From Actinomycetota bacterium (lineage in GTDB: Bacteria; Actinomycetota; Actinomycetes; Streptosporangiales; Streptosporangiaceae), in the NCBI GenBank assembly GCA_019240215.1, contig JAFAYQ010000056.1, forward strand, positions 1 through 44,830: DNA of 44,830 bases, in the 5' to 3' direction. The notes beneath the pieces are model-generated. The model searched no databases, was not told the origin of the DNA, and was given only the letters and a program-made list of their open reading frames with translations. This document shows positions 12,301 to 18,505 of the stretch, in pieces. Positions within the stretch are counted from its first letter, which is position 1; each line of letters opens with the position of its first letter. The translations under genes and the position numbers were made by a program.

Positions 12301-13353
12301 GATGGCCAGCCGCTTCAGCGCCGAGCGGAGGTTGGACGCCAGCATCTGCGCGTCGAACGCGCCCTCCACCGTCAGCGACATGGCCATGTTGAGCGCGAGC
12401 AGGTCGAGGACCAGGCCGATGCTCCAGGCGATGTAGAAGTAGGCGCTCTTCTCCGGCCCGATGCGGGCGGCCACCAGGATCGGGACCAGGTTGTTGACGC
12501 CCAGCAGGCACATCGCGCCGATGTAGTCGCCGGCCAGGAACTTACCGATCTGGCGGGTGGTGGGCGGCGTCCGGTGGGCGGTCAGTTCCTCGTGCCGGGG
12601 GATCAGCTTGAAGAAGATCAGGCCGTTGACCAGCGGCAGCGACACGAAGACGGGGAGCATCCAGGACGCGTAGATGCCGACGGTGGGGATCGCGGCGGCG
12701 AACGCCAGCAGCAGGACGATCTTGACGATGCCGAACGTGCCGTTCTCCAGCGGCACCCAGATCGCGTTGCGCAGCCCGGTCATCACGCCGTCCTGGAGCG
12801 TGAAGATGCTCCAGGTCACCACCGAGAGCAGGAACGCTATCCCGGGCACCAGCCCGGTCAGCTCCGAATAGGTCGGGCCCCAGTGGCTGACCGTGAGCAG
12901 GAACGGGATCGTGACCACGATCGAGGCCAGCGAGCTGAACAGGTAGGTACGGACCACCCATGACCGGGTGCGGTCACCCGTCTGCGGCAGGAACCGGGTG
13001 ATCGCCCCGATCAGGTTGTAGGCGGTGAACCCGGAGACCAGGTTCATGGCCGAGTAGGCGGCCGACGCCCGGCCGACCTCGACCGCGGTGTACCCGCGGG
13101 CCGCCAGCAGCCAGTAGAGCACGCCGAGCACCCCGGTCACCGCGGTGTTGATCATCAGCGCGTAGGCGTTGCGGTACAGCGGAGACGTCAGGTGAGCGCG
13201 CAGGTCCTGGTAGCGGGCATACAGGTCGATGTTGCCCACCCGGGAGACCCCGGCCCGGCGCGAGGGAGCCATGCCGTTGCCGGCCGGTTGCGCCTGGTCA
13301 TTCGTTTCGGGGTCGGTGAGCCCCGCAACCTCATGCACTTCGGGAGATGCCAC
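9319..13353 (-). CDS. Fusion of MOP-family polysaccharide flippase with GT-C-like membrane domain
   Basis: This 1344-aa polytopic membrane protein has two halves. Residues about 55-470 read as a polysaccharide/lipid-linked sugar flippase (Wzx/MATE-like), with many membrane segments from NAYALMINTAVTGVLGVLYW onward. Residues about 470-650 are an Ala/Pro/Arg-rich soluble linker. Residues about 655-1344 form a second multi-pass region with a luminal-type soluble part (SYQDIEKIDYVPEK) before a last membrane segment, resembling GT-C glycosyltransferases. The frame is uninterrupted, so this is a true fusion in this sequence. The chosen GTG at 13353 overlaps the deacetylase 3' end by 23 bp; ATG at codon 28 is an alternative. 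Flipping and polymer or lipid transfer at the outer face are inferred. Confidence 0.82.
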   Translation of the reverse strand: MASPEVHEVAGLTDPETNDQAQPAGNGMAPSRRAGVSRVGNIDLYARYQDLRAHLTSPLYRNAYALMINTAVTGVLGVLYWLLAARGYTAVEVGRASAAYSAMNLVSGFTAYNLIGAITRFLPQTGDRTRSWVVRTYLFSSLASIVVTIPFLLTVSHWGPTYSELTGLVPGIAFLLSVVTWSIFTLQDGVMTGLRNAIWVPLENGTFGIVKIVLLLAFAAAIPTVGIYASWMLPVFVSLPLVNGLIFFKLIPRHEELTAHRTPPTTRQIGKFLAGDYIGAMCLLGVNNLVPILVAARIGPEKSAYFYIAWSIGLVLDLLALNMAMSLTVEGAFDAQMLASNLRSALKRLAIILLPVVALVALLAPFALRLYGPAYAHYGAPVLELMALATVPKAVTELFLGAMRAQNRPRMIAIIQIVRFVLILGLALGLTGVVGVSGASLGALITQLLVAIVIFPKLQQIMSSRRAARADRAAEAEGLRPAPAAPALGTAYASGPVTTGAEPTRTDLRLDRIDLDKTMIGPLPAALREAALAGVRDAARANAGGAKEAAFARPVNEAFDNFAARTLTLPIRAIAVAMGDAALTSPLDIVAPAPPAGRLGSAGGGPGGDTGGPDGRTARRAERTPPPPRAPAPRRPKPAQPQPSSSSLFGSVPTWLPTALIAVLGAAGTALFLGTVGQATPKLGSMTGLGLISILPATSLGGLVLLALAFIFALGRARPKPLLLGALVAAIVICLDGVTTVMEPEPRFPTAYWIAGFVEYVYRTGHTSPALSAYFSWPGFFQVIAVIEHILGTDNLMPVLRYWPVAMDLLALLPMGLIVRRLHATWRAKWLALFIFTIGNWVGQDYFSPQSFMYVLYLFMLALLITYFGKRATTDGPATADAAGSGHRLSVRRLPVPGFTRRLVDRVRLDRPLPGDKPAVAASRGQRIAVASAIVAIMAFATVGHQLTPFFMVVACAALVLIGRCQLRTLPILLAVIFAAWVSFGADGFWSGHLSDMFGGLGDLGSNLSTSVAARSTGTSSLHKYVLYSRDGFAAVMLILAGLGLLRRRRLAIDDRVLVVLTCVPFLGFGLQSYGGEMALRVYLFMLPTACILAAMLFFPAPVRDWRPWRTLPMLAVAAAAAMVLFIVPRYGNEAFEQTPVGEVAATNYLYAHDSQGIHVLWTSEDPVNDVTPQIPWSYQDIEKIDYVPEKAPLNPASVGSLVAELKASGPGSYVMTTSTQEAYLVQGASYPADWGQQFRAAMKAYPGVKVAYSNATAVIWTLTWPKGTARTPLPTTLQTLPSTIWTPIGLAELALLLLVLGAREFVRIWRPASTRLMRRLGLATFPLLVAFLVIVIIRFVVLG

Positions 13354-14158
13354 CGATCACTGCCTTCGTCCTTCTGACCAGCGCGTAACCCTTGGTCAGC
13401 GCGTGGTCTTTCAGATAGATCGTCGATTCCTGGCCCCCCCGGACCACCCGCTCGAAGGTCTGCGGCCGGGTCGACGCACGCACGGTCAGCCGGGGCACCG
13501 CGAATTCGTCGGCGCCGGGCCGGGCGGTCGCGTTGGCGACCGCGCAGGCGTGCTGGTAACCCGCGGCCCGCACCGCCTGGCGGACCCCGGCGTTGGAGTA
13601 GCCGAACGGGTAGGCCACGCTCGGCACCGGGGCGCCGATACCTTCTTCGAGCAAATCCTTGGGCGTGTTCAGCTCGTCCCGGAGCTGGCGGGCGGGGATC
13701 TGGTCGAGCTGCGGGTGCCCGTGGCTGTGGGCCCCGATCTCCACCCCGGCCGCCGCCAGCTCGCGGATCTGGCTCCACGACAGCATCGGCCCGAGGGCCG
13801 GGCCGGCCGCGTACTTCCCGGCGTCGTCGATCCAGCCGGTGGTCACGAACACGGTGGCGGTGAAGCCGTACTTGTCCAGCAGCGGCAGCGCCTCGCGGTG
13901 GAAGTCCGCGTAGCCGTCGTCGAACGTCAGCACGACCGCGCGCTCCGGCAGCTGACCCGCGCCCGCCAGCGCCCGGGCCGCGGCCGTGAACGTGATCGTC
14001 TGGTAGCCCGCCCCGTGCAGGTACTCGAGCTGGGCGGCGAAATTGTCCGGGGGCACGGCCAGGTGGCTCTTGGTGTCCGCCGCGGTGGCGATCTCGTGGT
14101 ACATCAAGATGGGTACGTACGGCGGGGCGCTGCGGATGGGCGCCGCGGCCGCCGTCAC
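13331..14158 (-). CDS. Polysaccharide deacetylase (NodB homology domain), no export signal
   Basis: This 275-aa carbohydrate esterase family 4-type protein should remove N-acetyl groups from HexNAc-containing glycan. The NodB motifs are MYHEI (19-23), TFDDGYAD with D80/D81 as base and metal ligand, HSHGH with H144 and H148 as metal ligands, and the YPFGY segment. There is no signal peptide or membrane anchor, so the enzyme appears to act in the cytoplasm before export, unlike most secreted chitin/peptidoglycan deacetylases. Its start overlaps the stop of the upstream GT2 gene (GTGA), and its end overlaps the flippase fusion. Substrate is inferred from context. Confidence 0.93.
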   Translation of the reverse strand: MTAAAAPIRSAPPYVPILMYHEIATAADTKSHLAVPPDNFAAQLEYLHGAGYQTITFTAAARALAGAGQLPERAVVLTFDDGYADFHREALPLLDKYGFTATVFVTTGWIDDAGKYAAGPALGPMLSWSQIRELAAAGVEIGAHSHGHPQLDQIPARQLRDELNTPKDLLEEGIGAPVPSVAYPFGYSNAGVRQAVRAAGYQHACAVANATARPGADEFAVPRLTVRASTRPQTFERVVRGGQESTIYLKDHALTKGYALVRRTKAVIGGISRSA

Positions 14159-15135
14159 GAGCTCGACTCCGGCGCGCTGGCCGTAGCCAGCGTGCGCGGG
14201 GCGCGACGGCGGTCACGGGCGTTGCCCGCCACCCCGGCCGCGTAGCCGGCCGTCACCGAGGCCAGGCCGGCCACGATGGCCCCGGCCCGGCCGAGGCCGG
14301 CCCGGTCGCCGCGCAGCGCGTCAACCACGCCCCGCCCGACCCCGAGCGGGAGCGTCCGGGTGGCGTAGGCGCGCTCGGAGGACAGGCCGTCCTGGGTGCC
14401 CACGTTCTTCGTCACCATCGCTTTGGACAGGCCCTCGGCGTAGCAGCGGCTGCGGTAGTAGCGGAACCGGCGGCGGTCGTCCCGGACCCGGTGCCAGATC
14501 AGCGCCTGCTCGTCGAACAGCAGCACCGAGCCCGGCAGCTGCTGGTGCAGGCGGATGCAGAACTCGGTCTCCTCGCAGCCCAGCGGCCGCTTGCCCTTGC
14601 CCCGGCCGATGCCGGTGGTGAACCCGCCGACCTTGTCGAACACCTCACGGCGGAACGACGCATTGCCGCCCAGCAGGTTGCGGACCGGCGCCCGCCGAGT
14701 CGGCATCCCGATGTAGGTGCACCCGATGACCCAGTCGAACTCCTCCGGGAACCAGGCCGGGCGGTCGGAGTCCCACTTGGGCAGGGTGCGGCCGCCCACC
14801 CCCATGATGTGGGGGGCGGTGTAGGCGTCGATCAGGTTCTTGAGCCAGTCGACGTGGGCCACCGCGTCGTCGTCCAGGAACGCGACGACCTGGCCGGTGG
14901 CGGCGTCGATGCCGGCGTTGCGGCCGCCCGACAGGCCCTGCTGATGGTCGTTCTCGATCACCATCACCTCGGGCAGGGCCGCCTTCAGCCGCTCGTACAG
15001 CGGGCGGTTGTAGTCCACCACCACGATCGTCTCTTTGGCCGCCTGGCTCTGCGCGTGCACCGAGGCCACCGCGGCCAGGGTGTCATCCCACCGGTCGTCG
15101 GCGTGCGCGTTGATGATGACGGAAGCGGACAGCAC
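14155..15135 (-). CDS. Glycosyltransferase family 2 (second of the locus)
   Basis: This 326-aa GT-A fold glycosyltransferase has ASVIINAHADD at the start, GLSGGRNAGIDAATG in the nucleotide-binding part, the metal-binding FLDDDAVAH (DDD at 88-90), NLLGGNASFRREVFD, and the catalytic-base region GCEETEFCIRL. The C-terminal hydrophobic stretch around GAIVAGLASVTAGYAAGVAG suggests membrane association. It begins with GTG three bases after the stop of the DPM1-like gene and ends in a GTGA overlap with the deacetylase. It probably extends a lipid-linked glycan. Donor and acceptor sugars cannot be read from the sequence. Confidence 0.9.
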   Translation of the reverse strand: MLSASVIINAHADDRWDDTLAAVASVHAQSQAAKETIVVVDYNRPLYERLKAALPEVMVIENDHQQGLSGGRNAGIDAATGQVVAFLDDDAVAHVDWLKNLIDAYTAPHIMGVGGRTLPKWDSDRPAWFPEEFDWVIGCTYIGMPTRRAPVRNLLGGNASFRREVFDKVGGFTTGIGRGKGKRPLGCEETEFCIRLHQQLPGSVLLFDEQALIWHRVRDDRRRFRYYRSRCYAEGLSKAMVTKNVGTQDGLSSERAYATRTLPLGVGRGVVDALRGDRAGLGRAGAIVAGLASVTAGYAAGVAGNARDRRRAPRTLATASAPESSS

Positions 15136-15138
15136 CGG

Positions 15139-16029
15139 TCAGGCCCCCTCGACCCGGGCTTCGGCCGCTTCGGCCGCGAACGGCTCGGCGGCGGGGAGCG
15201 GTACCGCCTGGGCCGCCCGGCGGACGGCGCCGCCGAACCGCTCCCGCAGGATCAGCTTGAGGATCCGCCAGCCGTCGTTGACCACCGACAGGTTGCTCTC
15301 GCCGTTGATCCGCGGGCGCTCGAAGCTCGGCACCTCGTGGATCCGCAGGCCGGCCTTGGCCGCCCGGATGTTCATCATCGTCTCGATCTCGAAGCCGGGG
15401 CAGTCGAGGCCGAGCGCGTCCAGGTGGCGGGCCCAGAAGGCGTTGTAGCCGTAGCAGAGGTCGGTGAACTGGGTGCCGAACATCTTGTTGACCATCGAGC
15501 CCAGCAGCCAGTTGCCGTACCGGCGGCCGGCCGTGATGTCCGAGCTGCCGCCGCTGCCGGAGAACCGGGACCCCTTGGCGTAGTCCGCCCCGACCACCAG
15601 CGCCCCGACGAACTGGATGATCTCGGCCCCGTCGGTCGACCCGTCGGCGTCCATCGCCACCAGGATGTCGCCGGTCGCGGCCCGGAAGCCGGCGATCAGC
15701 GCGTCGCCCTTGCCCTTGCCCGGCTGGGTGATGACGGTCGCCTGCGGGCACAGCTCGTGGGCGACCGCGACCGTGTCGTCGACCGAGTGGCCGTCGACCA
15801 CGACGATCTCGTTGATCCAGGGCGGCAGGGTCCGGAACACGTGCGGCAGGTTGGCCGCCTCGTTCCGGGCCGGGATGATCACGCTGACGGTGGGCTTGAT
15901 CGCGAAGGTCGGCGAGATCGGCCGGTACGGCAGCATCGTCCGCACCTCGGCGGTCCCGCCCTCCGGCCGGGCCGGAACCGGCTCCCGGTCAGGGGAACGG
16001 TCAGGGGCGGGGAAATTAGGAAGCACCAT
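15139..16029 (-). CDS. Glycosyltransferase family 2, polyprenyl-phosphate hexose synthase (DPM1)-like
   Basis: This is a 296-aa GT2 protein from the chosen ATG at 16029. Motifs are SVIIPARNEAANLPHVF, EIVVVDGHSVDDT, GKGKGDALIAGF, the metal-binding MDADGST, and DLCYGYNAFW with GFEIETMMNIRA, all characteristic of dolichol/polyprenyl-phosphate mannose or glucose synthase relatives. It lacks the extra membrane segments of GtrB-type enzymes. A TTG 16 codons upstream and an ATG 31 codons downstream are alternative starts. GAGG lies 11 bases before the ATG used. It is the first gene of the minus-strand glycan run and probably makes a lipid-phosphate-sugar donor, which would suit the GT-C-like domain downstream. 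Confidence 0.88.
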   Translation of the reverse strand: MVLPNFPAPDRSPDREPVPARPEGGTAEVRTMLPYRPISPTFAIKPTVSVIIPARNEAANLPHVFRTLPPWINEIVVVDGHSVDDTVAVAHELCPQATVITQPGKGKGDALIAGFRAATGDILVAMDADGSTDGAEIIQFVGALVVGADYAKGSRFSGSGGSSDITAGRRYGNWLLGSMVNKMFGTQFTDLCYGYNAFWARHLDALGLDCPGFEIETMMNIRAAKAGLRIHEVPSFERPRINGESNLSVVNDGWRILKLILRERFGGAVRRAAQAVPLPAAEPFAAEAAEARVEGA

Positions 16030-16559
16030 CTGGGTCAGGACCTCACAAGCGCTGGCGGCACCGTCGAATCTCGGCAATGAACTTCTTATGACGCTGGGCT
16101 ATGCACATAAAAAGCAATATGGGACAACCATCGGCGTGGTACCCCTGTCCGGCGGCGGCCGGCCTTCACTGTTAATGGACTCTGCCACGTGACCCCCTGG
16201 AGCGAACCGGTTCCGGAGTGCGCAACCTGTGCACCAGGTCCCACGGTCATCCATGCGGCGCGTCTCGCGCCTCACATGTAAGTGACGCCTCGTCATCGTA
16301 GACGGTTTACCTGTAATCGAGACTTTTGTCCGGGATGATCTTCACCTAGCTGTGACCGGAAGGCCTGGCGAACGCGGCATTTAGCCCAAAATACCGAGCT
16401 AGATCGGGATAAGAAGGTGAGATCAAGGTCATACCGGACAGCCGGTGAAGATTTTTCCCGGTGACAGAGGGCCATCGGATGACGCCTGAGAGTTAGGGGA
16501 CCTACGTCACAATCGGTGAGTTGGAGTCACCCTGCGGATCACCCGCGGGACCCCGGGTC

Positions 16560-16592
16560 GTTACCGGCGCGGGTGCCGGCCGATAAACGGCC
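16560..16592. repeat. Copy 1 of a duplicated intergenic element
   Basis: GTTACCGG at 16560-16567 is followed by GCCGGCCGATAAACG at 16575-16589, which folds as GGCCG-ATAAA-CGGCC. The same two blocks recur in the same order at 16681-16713. The two copies flank the AT-rich hairpin. Confidence 0.75.
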
Positions 16593-16604
16593 ACCCCGCC
16601 GCCA

Positions 16605-16630
16605 GCCTTTTATAAATATATTTAAAAGGC
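16605..16630. repeat. AT-rich inverted repeat
   Basis: Arms GCCTTTTA (16605-16612) and TAAAAGGC (16623-16630) pair perfectly around a 10-base AT-only centre. Such an AT stretch is exceptional in this genome. It could be a terminator-like or protein-binding structure. A weaker GCCAA/TTGGC hairpin follows directly. Confidence 0.75.
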
Positions 16631-16680
16631 CGCCGCCAATTTTGGCATTTCAGCCTACCGAAGGGCCACCGGGATGCCGC

Positions 16681-16717
16681 GTTACCGGGGCACCCAGCGC
16701 CGGCCGATAAACGCCGG
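16681..16717. repeat. Copy 2 of the duplicated intergenic element
   Basis: GTTACCGG at 16681-16688 and GCCGGCCGATAAACG at 16699-16713 repeat copy 1, about 121 bp away. On the minus strand this lies 15 bp past the mazG stop and folds as CCGGC...GCCGG, so it may also serve as the mazG terminator. Confidence 0.7.
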
Positions 16718-16731
16718 CCGGGCGGCTCAAT

Positions 16732-17754
16732 TCAGGCGGGGTGAGCCTGCTCCCAGGCCCGGACCCGCTCGGCGTACCGGCGGGCGGCCGCCCGCAGCTC
16801 CAGCTCGGGGTCGAGGTCGGCCGCCCGGGCCGCCGACACCAGCGCGAACAGCTGATCCCCGAGGTCGTGGCCGGCCGCCTCGGCGGTCTCATCGGGCCCG
16901 GTCAGCAGGTGGCCGGGCAGGCCGGCCCCGGCCGCGCGCTGCTGCAACTGGCGGGCCAGCGACAGGCTGGGCTGGCCGAACGGCACCCCGTCGAGGGCGG
17001 AGACCGGGGCCGGGCCGGCCGCGCTCTGCGCCTTCTCGGCCCGCTCCGCCTTCTTGATCTCGTCCCAGTTGGCGATCACGTCGTCGGCCCCGGCCACGGT
17101 CACGCCCGCGAACACGTGCGGGTGGCGGCGGACCAGCTTGGCCACGATCCCGTCGGCCACCTCGTCGATCGTGTAACCGGTGCCGTCGTCGCGCTCGGAG
17201 GCCACCTCGGCGTGGAACATCACCTGCAGCAGCACGTCCCCCAGCTCGTCCCGGAACGCCTGGTGATCGCCCGCCTCCAGCGCCTCCAGCGCCTCATAGG
17301 GCTCCTCGAGCAGGTGCGGAGCGAGCGAGGCGTGCGTCTGCTTGGCGTCCCACGGGCACTGCTGGCGCAGGATCGTCATCGTCGCCACCAGGTCGAGCAG
17401 GTGCCCGCCGGGCAGGTCGGCCGAGCCCCGCAGTACCTCGGCGGCCAGGCCGTGCGCCTCCAGCGCGGCTCGCAGCGCGTTCTCCTGGTCCAGCCCGCCC
17501 GGGTGCGCGGGCGGGGCGGTCAGCCAGACCACGTCCCGGGGGCCAGCGGCGGCCGCCGCTTCCGCCAGCTTGGGGACCAGCTCGCCGTCGGCGACCGGCA
17601 TCAGGTCCACGTCGATGCCCGCCGCGACCAGGGCCGCCTGCTGCGGGTGGCCGGGCGGGGCCAGCACCCGGGCCGCCCCCCGGAGCGCGTCCCAGGCCAG
17701 CAGGTTCAGCAGCCCGGGGGCGACCCGCGGGCTGGTGACCAGCAGGATCAGCAC
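16732..17754 (-). CDS. mazG: MazG-family nucleoside triphosphate pyrophosphohydrolase
   Basis: This is a 340-aa protein that should hydrolyse (d)NTPs to NMP and PPi, as a housecleaning or stress function. The actinobacterial N-terminal domain begins VLILLVTSPRVAPGLL and spans about 110 residues. The MazG core follows with ECPWDAKQTH-like QCPWDAKQTHASL, the EEPYEALEAL metal motif and the DELGDVLLQVMFHAE helix. The frame is open further upstream, but the GTG at 17754 overlaps the lipoprotein gene stop by 7 bp and places the family N terminus correctly, so it is preferred. A second, C-terminal MazG-like region follows (EIKKAERAEK). It forms a unit with the SurA-like gene and, less tightly, mfd. 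Confidence 0.92.
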   Translation of the reverse strand: MLILLVTSPRVAPGLLNLLAWDALRGAARVLAPPGHPQQAALVAAGIDVDLMPVADGELVPKLAEAAAAAGPRDVVWLTAPPAHPGGLDQENALRAALEAHGLAAEVLRGSADLPGGHLLDLVATMTILRQQCPWDAKQTHASLAPHLLEEPYEALEALEAGDHQAFRDELGDVLLQVMFHAEVASERDDGTGYTIDEVADGIVAKLVRRHPHVFAGVTVAGADDVIANWDEIKKAERAEKAQSAAGPAPVSALDGVPFGQPSLSLARQLQQRAAGAGLPGHLLTGPDETAEAAGHDLGDQLFALVSAARAADLDPELELRAAARRYAERVRAWEQAHPA

Positions 17755-18452
17755 GACGGGGAGGTACCCGAGGTGGACGACTTGGCCGGCGTGCCGCCGG
17801 CCCGCGACAGGGTGTCGGGCGCCGCCACCACCGAGTACTGGCTGTAGTTGAGCTGGCCGTACTGCGGGTTCACCTTGACCGAGTCGGCGGCGTAGACGTG
17901 GCACTCGGCCGTGTTGAACTGCTTGGTGATCGTGTTGACGGTGGTGGTGTCGGTCGGCAGCTTGCCGCCGTTGTGCGCCTCGGCGTAGGCGATCTCGATG
18001 GCCTGGTAGCGGCCCAGCTCGTTGAGCAGGTCGGGCGGCAGGCCGTTGGCCACCGCCAGCTCGGTGAGGGTCACGTTGTTGACCCCCTCCTGCTGGGCCT
18101 GCTGGGCGGCCTGCTCGTAGATGTCTTCGAGGGCCTGGTCACGCTGGCTGGCCGTCACCGTCAGGTTCTGGGTGGTGGCCAGGTTCTCGCGGACCTTGAA
18201 GCGGATCAGCCAGCCGAGCACGTCCTTGGGGATCTGGGCGGCGGTCAGCTGGACCTGGCTCTGGTACGGGGCCACCGCGCTCTTGAGGTTGGCGACCTCG
18301 CTGTTGAGCTGGCTGCTCGAGATCGAATCGTTGCCGACGGTGGCGGCCGATCCCATCTGGACCGGGGCACAGCCGGCGATCAGCCCGCCGAAGGCAGCAG
18401 CGGCAATGGCGGCCTTGACCACGGTCGCGGTCCTGATCGGTGAGCGGCGCAC
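17748..18452 (-). CDS. SurA N-terminal domain-like lipoprotein
   Basis: This is a 234-aa lipoprotein. The start is a GTG at 18452 with GAGAGG eight bases upstream. It gives a signal peptide RRSPIRTATVVKAAIAAAAF and the lipobox LIAGC, with cleavage before the cysteine. The mature part (ATVGNDSISSSQLNSEVANL...) matches the SurA N-terminal chaperone domain, with a Gln-rich helix region (AAQQAQQEG). The parvulin peptidyl-prolyl isomerase domain of full SurA is absent. It lies between mfd and mazG, as is usual in actinobacteria. A role in outer-face protein folding is inferred from the family; no partner is evident. Confidence 0.87.
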   Translation of the reverse strand: MRRSPIRTATVVKAAIAAAAFGGLIAGCAPVQMGSAATVGNDSISSSQLNSEVANLKSAVAPYQSQVQLTAAQIPKDVLGWLIRFKVRENLATTQNLTVTASQRDQALEDIYEQAAQQAQQEGVNNVTLTELAVANGLPPDLLNELGRYQAIEIAYAEAHNGGKLPTDTTTVNTITKQFNTAECHVYAADSVKVNPQYGQLNYSQYSVVAAPDTLSRAGGTPAKSSTSGTSPSC

Positions 18453-18505
18453 GGCTCTGTCCTCTCGTAGCCAGCGGTCGTGTCGCGCGCTGGTCTTCGG
18501 TTTAG

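Larger units (their letters stand above)
16030..16731. promoter_or_regulatory. 702-bp AT-richer intergenic control region upstream of the glycan locus
   Basis: No convincing gene is present. GC content is clearly lower than in the surroundings. Going rightwards it holds a TTGTCC hexamer with a weak -10 (CATAGC) on the minus strand (about 16098-16127) that could drive the glycan genes, a perfect GAACCGGTTC palindrome (16204-16213), several A/T tracts, an AT-rich hairpin (16605-16630) and a duplicated GTTACCGG ... GCCGGCCGATAAACG element. The right end must also hold the mazG transcript end. Promoter calls are weak; the repeats are directly visible. Confidence 0.5.

Noticed and set aside
16099..16296. 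65-aa minus-strand open frame upstream of the glycan locus
   Set aside because: It has no family resemblance, no ribosome site and lies in the AT-richer control region.
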